Source: Firm-04 sp045591925 (GTDB lineage: Bacteria > Bacillota > Clostridia > Oscillospirales > Ruminococcaceae). From it: 56,892 nucleotides of DNA. Below, piece by piece: positions 1-9,254 of this stretch; the first letter of the stretch is position 1; every line of letters starts with the position of its first letter. A program made the position numbers and the translations under genes. The stretch is taken from contig JAZNTW010000047.1 of NCBI GenBank assembly GCA_045591925.1, positions 1 through 56,892 of the forward strand, written 5' to 3'. The notes below the pieces were generated by a model. The model did no database searches, was not told the origin of the DNA, and saw nothing but the letters and a program-made list of their open reading frames with translations.

Positions 1-170
1 CGAAACCGTGCTTCTTGTGCTATAATATTCATGAAGATAAACGCCTCTTTTCGTTATGTGTTTTTGTGGTTATTAACATCATAACATATTTGAGGCTGTT
101 TGTCTTCTTTTTTTTGTATCATATCTATTGTATCATAACACAGCTTCTTATTTTTCGACAGCTGTGCGCC

Positions 171-199
171 TTGACAGAACAGGCAAAATGTGGTATGAT
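171..199 (+). promoter_or_regulatory. Sigma-A promoter of uppP
   Basis: TTGACA at 171-176 and TATGAT at 194-199 are separated by exactly 17 bases, with transcription predicted from about 206. This gives a leader of about 40 nt before uppP. The uppP ribosome site (AGGAGG, about 235-240) follows at normal spacing. A further TATAAT lies at 21-26, but its -35 would fall at or beyond the window edge. I see no gene in 1-246; the short open frame at 15-203 has no ribosome site. Confidence 0.75.
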
Positions 200-246
200 A
201 TAAAAGTATATCCATGTAAAAATTATCCCTATCAGGAGGAAATCAC

Positions 247-1068
247 ATGAGCATTTTTGACGCGATTATTCAAGCGATTATCCAAGGCTTGACCGAGTTT
301 TTGCCCGTATCCAGCTCCGGTCATCTCAAGCTCTATCAGTCTATCACCGGACAAAGCGTTGAGGAGGGAACATTCCTGCTCGTCATTCTGCATCTCGGTA
401 CGCTGATCGCTGTGTTTATTGCATTCCGTGATACCATCTGGGCGCTGCTCAAAGAATTTTTCTCGCTCATCAAGGACGTCTTTACCGGCAAATTCAAATG
501 GAAAGACATGAATCCGGAACGCAGAATGCTGATGATGCTGTTCATCTCGCTTGTGTTGCTGATTCCGTTCTATCTGATCAAGGACGTATTTGAGAATATC
601 TCGCTGCCGATTCTCGGCTGCTGCTTCCTGTTTACATCTGCGGAATTGTTCTTTGCAAGCCGTATCCGCAACACCAAGAAAACCGCAGGCGATATCACCG
701 TCAAGGACGCCATTATCATCGGACTGTTCCAATGCGCCGCACTGTTTCCGGGCGTATCCCGTTCCGGCTCGACCATTTCCGGTGGACTCTTTTCCGGTCT
801 GGAAAAGGAAACCGCCGTGCGCTATTCCTTTGTCCTCGGCATTCCGGCAATTCTCGGCGGCTGTCTGGTGGAGATGAAGGATTTGTTTGAGGGTACGATC
901 TCGGTCAATATTCCTGCTGCAATCATTGGCTTTATTGTAGCAACGGTCGTCGGTATTCTTGCAATTCAGCTGGTTCGCTGGCTGATTCGCTCCGATAATT
1001 TCATCGTATTTTCGATTTATACGCTGCTCGTCAGCATTTTCACATTCGGTTACTGCATTTTCGCTTAA
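247..1068 (+). CDS. uppP: Undecaprenyl-diphosphatase UppP (BacA)
   Basis: Membrane pyrophosphatase that recycles undecaprenyl diphosphate to the monophosphate carrier used for peptidoglycan and wall polymers; it also gives bacitracin tolerance. At 273 residues it has normal family length. The family signatures are visible: the N-terminal E-F-L-P-V-S-S-S-G-H-L stretch at about residues 17-27 and the second loop F-P-G-V-S-R-S-G-S-T near 168-177, with hydrophobic helices throughout. The start is fixed by the strong AGGAGG just upstream and the consensus promoter at 171-199. The ftsK-like gene follows after 51 bases and may be co-transcribed. Confidence 0.96.
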   Translation: MSIFDAIIQAIIQGLTEFLPVSSSGHLKLYQSITGQSVEEGTFLLVILHLGTLIAVFIAFRDTIWALLKEFFSLIKDVFTGKFKWKDMNPERRMLMMLFISLVLLIPFYLIKDVFENISLPILGCCFLFTSAELFFASRIRNTKKTAGDITVKDAIIIGLFQCAALFPGVSRSGSTISGGLFSGLEKETAVRYSFVLGIPAILGGCLVEMKDLFEGTISVNIPAAIIGFIVATVVGILAIQLVRWLIRSDNFIVFSIYTLLVSIFTFGYCIFA

Positions 1069-1119
1069 AAGCAATCCGAATATAAAAAGCAAAATTCCAT
1101 ACGAAAGAAAGGTGCAATC

Positions 1120-3903
1120 ATGGCAGAAAAGAAAGCAGCCGGAAAGACCGGCGCAAAAAAGACAACACAAAAAAACGCACCGAAAGCTGCGCCTAAAAGC
1201 GAGCCAAAGCCCGCCCCCCGCAAAACAACAGCCAGCCGCCGTATCACGACATCTGCACCCGAAAAAGCCGCAAAGCCAAGTACAAAGCTCTCGGCTCCTG
1301 CACCGAAATCGCCAACCAATCAGATTCGTTCGGTATTGCTGTTTGCAGGCGGTATCCTAGCGGCTGCACTCGCGGTCGTTCCGGGCGGCAAATTCTGGCT
1401 TGTGCTCCATGAGACGCTGCTTGGCATATTTGGCGTCGGCGTAATTTTCGTGCCTGCAATCCTGATTTATACGGGCTATCTGATCGGACAAGACCGCAGT
1501 AAGCTCGCTTCCGGCAGAGCCATCTGGGGCATTCTGCTGACGCTCTTTGTCAGCTCGCTTGTGCAGGTATTTTTCGGTGATCCCCTGCTCGGCATTGATC
1601 CGGTCACGGGCGGTCAGATCGGCTTTCAGCAATCAGTACGGCTGCTCTTTGAAAACGGCAAGGCGTTCCGCGGCGGCGGTCTGATTTCCGGCGTAATTGC
1701 CGTACCGCTTGTCGCTGCATTCGATGTCATCGGCGCACGTATTGTTGTTACACTGATTGTCATTGTCCTGATTATGCTGCTGACCAACCGCGGCATCGTT
1801 GAAATGCTCGAAGTCATTGCAAAGCCGTTTGTCTGGCTCTGGCACGGCATCGTCAATGCTGCCACACGCGGTTTTGATGGCGTGATTGATGATTTCTATG
1901 ACGATGACGAGGATGAGCCCGATGACGACGATGAGGAAGAAGCACCCGATATCATCGAACAAGCACAGAAATATATCCGCAGAAGTAAACGTGGCTTGCC
2001 GCCGGAGCCGAATCCCGATGAAGAAGAAAATCTGATCAAAACACCGCGCCGTCGCAGACGCGAGGACGAGCAGCAGATGAAAGAGGTTGCGTTCATTCTC
2101 GGCGGCGACAGCGGAGAACCGTTCACCCCTGTCAAGCGTGAGGAACTGCATAATATTGACGTAGATGTGCCGATTTTCGACCACAATGACATTCCGGTTC
2201 CGGAAACGGAAATGAACCGTCTGACGGTCGAACATCACAGCGGCGTTGAAAACATTAAATCCGCGCTTGATGAAGATGAACAATTCGAAGCGATGGTCGA
2301 ACAGGCTGCGCAAAATAACGATATCCAGACAAATAAACTGCCGTGGCTGACGGATGACGCTCCGGCAGAGGACTTGCCGGATGATGAGGGCGTTTATCAG
2401 GAGGAACCCGAAATCCCCTATACGCCGCCACCGGTCTCGCTGCTCAATCATGTGGACAATTCCGCAAATGACGCGGATAAATCCAATGAACTGCGTGAAA
2501 AAGGCAAATTGCTTGTCGAAACACTTGCGAGCTTCGGCGTACAGGTACGCATCACGGGCATTCGTCGCGGTCCGACCGTTACGCGCTATGAAATTCAGCC
2601 GGCAGCAGGCGTTAAGATTGCAAAAATCACCGCGCTTGCGGACGATATCGGTCTGAATCTCGGCGGTAAATCCGTTCGTATTGAAGCACCGATTCCGGGC
2701 AAACCGGCGGTCGGCGTAGAGGTGCCGAACAATCACAAGGATATGGTGTCTCTGCGTGAGCTGCTCGAAACAAAGGATTTTCAGGAATCACAGAGCAAGC
2801 TGACCTTTGCGGTCGGCAAGGACATTGACGGCAATGTGATTCTCGGTGATATTGCCAAAATGCCGCATATGATCATTGCCGGCACGACAGGTTCCGGTAA
2901 ATCCGTCTGCACGAACTCGATCATCATGAGCATTCTGTATCACTCTACGCCAAAGGAAGTCCGCTTGATTCTGATTGACCCAAAGGTAGTTGAATTCCAG
3001 CCCTATGACGGTATCCCGAACCTGCTCCATCATGTCATCACACAGCCGCAAAAGGCTGCCGGTGCGCTCAACTGGGCAGTGCTCGAAATGGAACGCAGAT
3101 ATATGCTTTGCGCCGAATACGGCGTCCGCGACCTCAAGGGCTACAATGCGATTGCAGAAAAGCATCCGGAAATGAAGAAACTCCCACAGATCGTCATTAT
3201 CATAGACGAGTTTGCGGATTTGATGATGACCTGCGGCAAGGAGGTTGAATCCTCGGTCATCCGGATTGCGCAGAAGGCGCGTGCGGCAGGTATTCATCTG
3301 ATTATCGCAACCCAGCGCCCGACCGTTGACGTTATCACGGGACTGATTAAATCGAATGTTCCGAGCCGCATCGGTATGAGCGTAAAATCCGCAGTCGATT
3401 CACGTACCATTCTCGATACGACCGGCGCGGAAACTTTGCTCGGCAACGGCGACCTGCTGTTCTATCCGAACGGCTGGCGTGAACCGAAGCGTGTACAAGG
3501 CTGCTTTGTCTCGGATGACGAGGTTGAGGCAGTTGCTTCGTTCCTGAAAAACAACTGCGAGAGTGAGTACGATTCCGACATCTCACAGGCAATCGAGCAG
3601 GCAATCCCTGCCACAAAGGGCGAGAAAGCCGCTGATGACCGAAATACTGAGCTAAGCGGTGATGAAGCATTGATTCTGAAAGCCGCAGAGCTTGCCGTCG
3701 ATGCAGGTCAGCTTTCCACAACCGTACTCCAGCGCAGACTGCGCCTCGGTTACGCAAAGGCTGCGCGGATTGTTGATGAAATGGAACAGCGCGGCATCGT
3801 CGGACCCTCGTTGGGTTCAAAGCCGCGCAAGGTTCTCATGACGCCGCAGCAGCTCACCGAATGGAAGCTCACGCTCTCCTCAAACGGTAATAACGTGGAG
3901 TAA
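1120..3903 (+). CDS. ftsK: FtsK/SpoIIIE-family DNA translocase
   Basis: Septal DNA pump that clears chromosomes during division or sporulation. The 927 residues show the full architecture: a Lys/Ala/Pro-rich N-terminus, a membrane domain of about four helices (about 67-235), a very acidic linker (Asp/Glu run near 262-276), the alpha/beta motor with Walker A G-T-T-G-S-G-K-S at about 588-595 and Walker B I-I-I-D-E-F-A-D, and a C-terminal winged-helix gamma domain (about 855-910) that reads KOPS/SRS-type DNA. Ribosome site GAAAGG precedes the ATG. FtsK and SpoIIIE cannot be told apart from sequence alone. Confidence 0.95.
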   Translation: MAEKKAAGKTGAKKTTQKNAPKAAPKSEPKPAPRKTTASRRITTSAPEKAAKPSTKLSAPAPKSPTNQIRSVLLFAGGILAAALAVVPGGKFWLVLHETLLGIFGVGVIFVPAILIYTGYLIGQDRSKLASGRAIWGILLTLFVSSLVQVFFGDPLLGIDPVTGGQIGFQQSVRLLFENGKAFRGGGLISGVIAVPLVAAFDVIGARIVVTLIVIVLIMLLTNRGIVEMLEVIAKPFVWLWHGIVNAATRGFDGVIDDFYDDDEDEPDDDDEEEAPDIIEQAQKYIRRSKRGLPPEPNPDEEENLIKTPRRRRREDEQQMKEVAFILGGDSGEPFTPVKREELHNIDVDVPIFDHNDIPVPETEMNRLTVEHHSGVENIKSALDEDEQFEAMVEQAAQNNDIQTNKLPWLTDDAPAEDLPDDEGVYQEEPEIPYTPPPVSLLNHVDNSANDADKSNELREKGKLLVETLASFGVQVRITGIRRGPTVTRYEIQPAAGVKIAKITALADDIGLNLGGKSVRIEAPIPGKPAVGVEVPNNHKDMVSLRELLETKDFQESQSKLTFAVGKDIDGNVILGDIAKMPHMIIAGTTGSGKSVCTNSIIMSILYHSTPKEVRLILIDPKVVEFQPYDGIPNLLHHVITQPQKAAGALNWAVLEMERRYMLCAEYGVRDLKGYNAIAEKHPEMKKLPQIVIIIDEFADLMMTCGKEVESSVIRIAQKARAAGIHLIIATQRPTVDVITGLIKSNVPSRIGMSVKSAVDSRTILDTTGAETLLGNGDLLFYPNGWREPKRVQGCFVSDDEVEAVASFLKNNCESEYDSDISQAIEQAIPATKGEKAADDRNTELSGDEALILKAAELAVDAGQLSTTVLQRRLRLGYAKAARIVDEMEQRGIVGPSLGSKPRKVLMTPQQLTEWKLTLSSNGNNVE

Positions 3904-3922
3904 TGCGCATCAGGGAGATATC

Positions 3923-4384
3923 ATGAATCAGACAGAACAATTCCTCATATTGGACGAATCCTATCTGCCGCAGATGGCTGCACTTTATCAGGCAGCGTTC
4001 AGCGGCGCACCGTGGCATGACGATTGGAGCGATGAAACACAGCTTCTCGAATATGTACGCGAAATCTCCGGTTCATACCACGCGCTGAATTACGGGCTGC
4101 TGCTTGACGGCAAGCTCGCGGCGCTCTCCATCGGCATGATTCGTCACTGGTGGGAGGGTACTAATTATAACATTGAAGAATTCTGCGTTGCACCGGATTT
4201 GCAGGGGCAGCAGCTCGGCACACGGTTTATGCAGATGATCGCAGAGGATGTCAAACAGCGTGGGCTGCGCGGCATTTTTCTGCAAACCGACCGCGATAAG
4301 CCGGCATTTCGGTTTTATCGGAAGAACGGCTTTGAGGTGCTTGAGGCGCATATGAGCCTCTATCGGCGGCTCGAAGAACCATAA
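3923..4384 (+). CDS. GNAT-family N-acetyltransferase
   Basis: Small 153-residue acetyltransferase of the GNAT fold; substrate unknown. The acetyl-CoA loop reads Q-G-Q-Q-L-G-T near residues 92-98 (the Q/R-x-x-G-x-G/A motif), followed by the usual helix, and the late strand F-R-F-Y-R-K-N-G-F-E-V is the conserved C-terminal GNAT element. It starts 19 bases after the ftsK-like gene with its own GGGAG site, so it is probably on the same transcript. Nothing in the neighbourhood points to a particular substrate. Confidence 0.88.
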   Translation: MNQTEQFLILDESYLPQMAALYQAAFSGAPWHDDWSDETQLLEYVREISGSYHALNYGLLLDGKLAALSIGMIRHWWEGTNYNIEEFCVAPDLQGQQLGTRFMQMIAEDVKQRGLRGIFLQTDRDKPAFRFYRKNGFEVLEAHMSLYRRLEEP

Positions 4385-4432
4385 CATGACAATGCGCCTG
4401 TCGGAACAGCAGCGCAGAGGAGGGCGATCAGC

Positions 4433-6310
4433 ATGACCGGATTTCTGCCGGTGACAATGGAAGAACTGCGTGAACGCGGCATCGAGCAGCCGGATTTTGT
4501 CTATGTCTGCGGCGACGCCTATGTCGATCACCCCAGCTTCGGCGCGGCGATTATCTGCCGTCTACTGGAATCGCATGGATATTCTGTTGCGATGCTTGCA
4601 CAGCCGGACTGGAAAACCGACCGCGATTTCGAACGTTTCGGCAGACCGCGTCTTGCGTTTCTCGTCAGCGCCGGAAACATTGACAGCATGGTCGCGCACT
4701 ATACATCGGCAAAGAAAAAACGCTCCGATGACGCCTATTCCGCAGGCAACAAAGCCGGCAAGCGCCCCGACAGAGCCGTAACCGTCTATTGCCGAAAAAT
4801 CCGTTCGATCTTTGGAGATGTGCCGATTCTGATTGGCGGTCTGGAGGCGTCGCTCCGTCGATTTGCACACTATGATTATTGGGATGATTCGGTGCATCCG
4901 TCCATCCTGATGGAAAGCGGTGCGGATATTCTCAGCTTCGGCATGGGTGAACACAGTATGCTGGAGCTTGCAAATTTGCTCCGTGACGGCATACCGATTC
5001 GTGAAATTCGGGATATCCGCGGCACCTGCTATCTCTGTGAACCGTCAGAGACACCGTTCGGCTCTGCGGAATGTCCCTCGTACGAACAAGTGCGCGACAG
5101 TAAAGAATCGTATGCAAAGGCGTGCCGGATTCAATATGACCAGCAGGACGAAGTCTCCGGCAAGCGCGTGATTCAGCGGCACGGAAAGCAAATGCTCGTG
5201 CAGAATCCGCCTGCGCTTTCTCTGTCACAAGAAGAATTTGATGCGATCTATACATTGCCGTTCATGCGCACCTATCACCCGATGTACGAGGCAGAGGGCG
5301 GCGTTCCGGCAATCAAAGAGGTTCGTTTTTCGATTACCCATAACCGCGGATGCTTCGGCTTCTGCAATTTCTGCTCGATTGCACTGCATCAGGGCAGACG
5401 CATCACCACACGCTCGGAAGCCTCGGTGATCGAAGAAGCAAAATATCTGACAACGCTCCCCGATTTCAAGGGCTATTTGCATGACGTTGGCGGTCCGACA
5501 GCCAATTTCCGGCATCCGTCCTGCGAAAAGCAGTGTAAATCCGGCTTATGCAAGGGACGCAAATGCCTTGCGCCGGAACCATGCAAAAATCTGACCGTCG
5601 ATCATCGGGAGTATCTCAATTTACTGCGAAAGCTCCGCGCACTTCCGAAAATCAAACGCGTATTCATTCGTTCCGGCATCCGATATGATTATCTGATGTG
5701 CGACAAGGACGATACGTTCTTTCGTGAGCTTGTGCGTTATCATGTGTCCGGTCAGCTCAAGGTCGCGCCGGAGCATTGTTCCGATGCGGTGCTCGATAAA
5801 ATGGGCAAGCCGCATATCCAAGCCTATCGCGCGTTTCAGAAGCGCTTTTACGAATTGACAAAATCCATGGACAAGGAGCAATATCTTGTCCCATATCTGA
5901 TGAGCAGTCACCCCGGCAGCACCATGAAAGACGCGATTGCGCTTGCGTGCTTTCTAAAAGCAGAGGGGCTGCATCCGGAACAGGTGCAGGATTTCTACCC
6001 GACCCCCGGCACCATTTCAACCTGTATGTTCTATACGGGACTCGATCCCTATACAATGCAGCCGGTTTATGCGCCGCGTACCGCGCAGGAGAAGGCTGCA
6101 CAGCGTGCGATGCTGCAATATTTCAAGCCAGAAAATCATGCGCTGATTCGTTCTGCACTGATGAAAGCCGGCAGACGTGATTTGATCGGAAACGGGGCGC
6201 ATTGTCTCGTACCGGCAGCACAGGGTGGCAAATCCCCCACTGACAAAACCAAGCATCAGTCGCAGAGCAAACATCCATCGAGGCAGCAGCATAAAAAAAC
6301 ACGGCGATAA
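4433..6310 (+). CDS. YgiQ-family radical SAM protein
   Basis: Full-length (625 residues) member of the YgiQ/UPF0313 radical SAM family. Cys307, Cys311 and Cys314 form the CxxxCxxC that binds the 4Fe-4S cluster and S-adenosylmethionine. An N-terminal domain typical of YgiQ precedes the barrel. A second Cys-rich stretch (C-E-K-Q-C-K-S-G-L-C-K-G near residues 363-375) suggests an additional metal or cluster site, as known in this family. The C-terminus becomes Lys/Gln/Ser-rich and is probably disordered. The physiological reaction of YgiQ proteins is not established. GAGGAGG lies upstream of the ATG. Confidence 0.93.
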   Translation: MTGFLPVTMEELRERGIEQPDFVYVCGDAYVDHPSFGAAIICRLLESHGYSVAMLAQPDWKTDRDFERFGRPRLAFLVSAGNIDSMVAHYTSAKKKRSDDAYSAGNKAGKRPDRAVTVYCRKIRSIFGDVPILIGGLEASLRRFAHYDYWDDSVHPSILMESGADILSFGMGEHSMLELANLLRDGIPIREIRDIRGTCYLCEPSETPFGSAECPSYEQVRDSKESYAKACRIQYDQQDEVSGKRVIQRHGKQMLVQNPPALSLSQEEFDAIYTLPFMRTYHPMYEAEGGVPAIKEVRFSITHNRGCFGFCNFCSIALHQGRRITTRSEASVIEEAKYLTTLPDFKGYLHDVGGPTANFRHPSCEKQCKSGLCKGRKCLAPEPCKNLTVDHREYLNLLRKLRALPKIKRVFIRSGIRYDYLMCDKDDTFFRELVRYHVSGQLKVAPEHCSDAVLDKMGKPHIQAYRAFQKRFYELTKSMDKEQYLVPYLMSSHPGSTMKDAIALACFLKAEGLHPEQVQDFYPTPGTISTCMFYTGLDPYTMQPVYAPRTAQEKAAQRAMLQYFKPENHALIRSALMKAGRRDLIGNGAHCLVPAAQGGKSPTDKTKHQSQSKHPSRQQHKKTRR

Positions 6311-6354
6311 CGCCCGAAATTTTTCGTTCTCATGAAACCATCAGGAGCATATTT

Positions 6355-6978
6355 ATGAAATTACGTAAATTTTGCAGAATTCTGCTCATTGCAGCCATGA
6401 GTCTCTCACTGCTCTCCTGCGGTGAAAAGCCGAAGCCGGAGCTGACGGTCGAATCCTATACCGAGCTAAGTACCGTCCTGAAGCTGCCTCCTGTTTATGT
6501 TCCCGGCGGCAGCTGGACGGAGGCAGATATCCCTGCTGCACTCTGGCTCGGTGCAAAAAAATTCACATTTCCGGCAACCTTTACTTCCCTAAGCAGCAAA
6601 TTTACGATTGACACGCAAGCCTCAGATACGCAGTATACCATCGAAAACGGCAACATGACCGCAACGCTCCTCTACGATGGCTGCGCCTGCGGCACGGTTA
6701 CTCTATACGACTGCGTATCCGCAACAGATTACAGCTCCGGGAAAATCCACGAGATCGTCTTTCGGGACTTGGGACGGAGCGACCTGCCTGCACCAAGTCT
6801 GTTCCCGATTTCGTTTAACGGCGTAACCATCGGCAGTACCGCAGAACAGGTTAAAACAAATCTCGGCATTGAGCTTGGCGCATCCGGCGTGGAAATCACA
6901 ACCTCTCGCCATATCATCAAGCTCAGCGGTTCCCCGACTGACGGCGTGACCGCAATCACACTCACCAGCGTACTTTGA
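6355..6978 (+). CDS. Putative lipoprotein of unknown function
   Basis: 207 residues with a lipoprotein signal peptide: basic start, hydrophobic core and lipobox L-L-S-C at about residues 18-21. The mature part is beta-rich with alternating polar and hydrophobic residues and no motif I can assign. The last third (S-F-N-G-V-T-I-G-S-T-A-E-Q-V) resembles the small repeat found in secreted Firmicute lipoproteins that compare one strand pair with another, but I do not assign a family. Ribosome site AGGAGC precedes the ATG. It lies between ygiQ and the DUF3006 gene on the same strand. Confidence 0.75.
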   Translation: MKLRKFCRILLIAAMSLSLLSCGEKPKPELTVESYTELSTVLKLPPVYVPGGSWTEADIPAALWLGAKKFTFPATFTSLSSKFTIDTQASDTQYTIENGNMTATLLYDGCACGTVTLYDCVSATDYSSGKIHEIVFRDLGRSDLPAPSLFPISFNGVTIGSTAEQVKTNLGIELGASGVEITTSRHIIKLSGSPTDGVTAITLTSVL

Positions 6979-7011
6979 TTCATATTCAGCAATTAGAAAG
7001 GTGGAAAGCAT

Positions 7012-7236
7012 ATGACAATGACGATTGACCGTTTTGAAGATGATTATGCCGTTCTGGAAATCCGCGAGGACACCGGCGAAGTTCTTTACAAGAATCTGCC
7101 GGTAAACTGGCTGCCGGATGATGCGGACGAGGGCGATGTCCTTGTAAAGACCGCGAGTGGCTATGCGATTGACACTGCGGAAACGGCAAAACGCCGTGCT
7201 GCCGCTGCCGAAAAGCTGCTCGATTCTCAGGTATAA
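7012..7236 (+). CDS. DUF3006 domain protein
   Basis: A 74-residue protein matching the DUF3006 pattern: it begins with I-D-R-F-E-D-D-Y-A-V-L-E, continues with a short beta-rich core including L-P-D-D-A-D-E-G-D-V, and ends in a charged helix. In other Firmicutes such proteins often sit beside secreted or metal-dependent hydrolases, but here the neighbours are a lipoprotein and a flavoprotein. AAAGGTGG lies before the ATG. Its stop lies 8 bases before the next start, so the two genes are probably co-translated. Function unknown. Confidence 0.8.
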   Translation: MTMTIDRFEDDYAVLEIREDTGEVLYKNLPVNWLPDDADEGDVLVKTASGYAIDTAETAKRRAAAAEKLLDSQV

Positions 7237-7244
7237 TACGATAT

Positions 7245-8471
7245 ATGCACAGCAATATTATTATAGTAGGCGGCGGCGCTGCCGGTATGTTTGCAGCAGT
7301 CACTGCGGCGCGGCGTGGAAAATCCGTCCTGCTGCTCGATGCAAACGACCGGCTCGGACATAAGCTGTCTATCACCGGAAAAGGCCGCTGCAACGTCACA
7401 AACAACTGCGATACGGATACGCTGATGCAGAATATTCCGCGCAATCCACGCTTTTTATATTCGGCGTTTTCACGCTGCACACCTGCGGATGTTATGGCAT
7501 TTTTTGAAAACGCAGGTGTTCCACTGAAAACCGAGCGCGGCAGGCGCGTGTTTCCGCAAAGTGATCAGGCAGGCGATATCGTACAAGCACTCCGCCGTGA
7601 GATGAAGCGTGGAAATGTCGAAATACACGAAAATGCGCGTGTTTTAAAGCTGATTCTAAACGATGAGCAGTGCATTGGCGTTCGATTGGAGCAGGGTACG
7701 GAATACACTGCGGATGCGATTCTGCTTGCAACGGGCGGCATGAGCTATCCTCGTACCGGTTCGCGCGGCGATGGCTACAAGCTGGCAAAACAGGCAGGGC
7801 ATACCATCATCCCGGCACAGCCCTCCCTGATTCCGCTCGAAACCATAGAGCATGACCCGCAGGAAATGCAGGGACTCTCGCTCAAAAATGTCACGCTGAC
7901 CGTGAAATCGGGCAAGAAAATTATATTTTCAGAGCTTGGCGAAATGCTGTTCACGCATTTCGGCATCTCAGGTCCCATGGTGCTTTCTGCAAGCTGCCTA
8001 ATGGAGCAGGAAAAGCTGTCCTCGTATCTGCTGACGATTGACATGAAACCTGCGCTCACACCGGAACAGCTCGACCAGCGGATGCAGCGCGACTTTTCCG
8101 AGCGCATCAACAAAGACCTTGCAAATGCGCTGCGCGGCCTGCTGCCTACCTCCATGATTCCGATTATATTGCGGCGCGCAGGATTATCCCCAGCGAAAAA
8201 AGCACATGATGTCACGAAAGCGGAACGACTTGCACTCGGCAATGCAATCAAGTGCTTCACGCTGCACCCATCCGCGATGCGCCCGATTACCGAGGCAATC
8301 ATCACACGCGGCGGCGTTTCCGTGCGCGAGGTCAACCCCAACACCATGGAATCCAAGAAAATACGCGGATTATATTTTGCCGGCGAATTGCTGGACGTAG
8401 ACGCGTTTACGGGCGGTTATAATCTGCAAATCGCCTTTGCAACAGGCTATGCTGCCGGTTCGTCCATGTGA
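7245..8471 (+). CDS. YhiN/HI0933-family FAD-dependent oxidoreductase
   Basis: Flavoprotein of the HI0933/YhiN family, 408 residues, the expected length. The N-terminal Rossmann motif I-I-V-G-G-G-A-A-G-M and the following L-L-D-A-N bind FAD. The conserved segment K-L-S-I-T-G-K-G-R-C-N-V-T-N near residues 44-57 and the C-terminal G-E-L-L-D-V-D-A-F-T-G-G-Y-N-L-Q are family signatures. Substrate and physiological role are unknown for the family. It follows the DUF3006 gene after 8 bases. Confidence 0.93.
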   Translation: MHSNIIIVGGGAAGMFAAVTAARRGKSVLLLDANDRLGHKLSITGKGRCNVTNNCDTDTLMQNIPRNPRFLYSAFSRCTPADVMAFFENAGVPLKTERGRRVFPQSDQAGDIVQALRREMKRGNVEIHENARVLKLILNDEQCIGVRLEQGTEYTADAILLATGGMSYPRTGSRGDGYKLAKQAGHTIIPAQPSLIPLETIEHDPQEMQGLSLKNVTLTVKSGKKIIFSELGEMLFTHFGISGPMVLSASCLMEQEKLSSYLLTIDMKPALTPEQLDQRMQRDFSERINKDLANALRGLLPTSMIPIILRRAGLSPAKKAHDVTKAERLALGNAIKCFTLHPSAMRPITEAIITRGGVSVREVNPNTMESKKIRGLYFAGELLDVDAFTGGYNLQIAFATGYAAGSSM

Positions 8472-8503
8472 CCGAACCGCAATGACAAAAAGGAGAAATC
8501 ATA

Positions 8504-9154
8504 ATGGAACATATAGATCAGACCCAAATGGAAAGAGTCAAAGCACTTATCCCACTTTTAATATTGTTTATCTTGCTATGTTTGTTTATTGCAATCGTCT
8601 TCGCACTGGGCGCAGCGTGCATTGCATTGTTCCGCGAACGGAAACGCTTGCTTGATGCCAAACACAAAACTGTCGCAAGCTATGCGACGGACGGTGTGAT
8701 TCTTGATGCGCGGCTTGTACAAGACCAGTCGACACCTGCCTCTCCGCTGCACAACAAATATTCCATTCTCTATTCTGATTCGACTGGCGTTCAGCATCGT
8801 GCCTTTATCGGTATCGACAGCAATGTTCCGCTGAAATATACCATTGATGATACAGTTCAGCTGCATCTGTTTCAGCAGTCGGTCATCGTACCGGACGCCC
8901 GCGCATTCGACCCGAACCGTGGTCAAAACGGTAAGATTGACTGTGCAATTTCGTTCCGCAAATGGCTCAATAAACCGATTGATGAAACCGGTACTGTCAT
9001 GCTCGAACAGGATTACCTCGAACTTGAACAGGAAATTGAACGAAATCTTTCCTCTCGCCAAAAGCTCGGCTGGCTCATGATATTCCTCAGCGCAGTCAGC
9101 TTCTTGATTACCTTCGGTATTGTATTTGAATTGTTTACAACAAATTGGTCTTAA
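8504..9154 (+). CDS. Two-TM membrane protein, DUF3592-like
   Basis: 216 residues with one membrane helix near residues 14-38, a soluble beta-rich domain of about 130 residues, and a second helix near 190-212. The middle part (V-A-S-Y-A-T-D-G-V-I-L-D-A then a Y-S-I-L-Y-S-D strand) resembles DUF3592-type domains, which is a weak resemblance only. The next locus (9255-9814) encodes a paralogue: both share the I-G-I...V-x-L-x-x-F-Q-Q pattern. AAGGAG lies upstream of the ATG. Function unknown. Confidence 0.75.
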   Translation: MEHIDQTQMERVKALIPLLILFILLCLFIAIVFALGAACIALFRERKRLLDAKHKTVASYATDGVILDARLVQDQSTPASPLHNKYSILYSDSTGVQHRAFIGIDSNVPLKYTIDDTVQLHLFQQSVIVPDARAFDPNRGQNGKIDCAISFRKWLNKPIDETGTVMLEQDYLELEQEIERNLSSRQKLGWLMIFLSAVSFLITFGIVFELFTTNWS

Positions 9155-9254
9155 AACCCAATCGCATCACTGATAACGCGCCTGTCGGAAGCAGCGCATT
9201 CTGACAGCCTTTGCCGTAATTACACGCAAAATAAAGGATTCCGCATTTTTTGTT

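Noticed and set aside
15..203. 62-codon frame at the left edge
   Set aside because: No ribosome site, and it overlaps the uppP promoter. Composition looks like AT-rich non-coding DNA.
232..1170. Long minus-strand open frame opposite uppP
   Set aside because: It is a shadow of uppP: composition is Cys/Arg/Asn-rich without a domain and there is no ribosome site, while the plus strand has a promoter, AGGAGG and a known family.
1633..2736. 367-codon minus-strand frame opposite the ftsK-like gene
   Set aside because: Shadow frame; the plus strand encodes the conserved translocase through this whole stretch.
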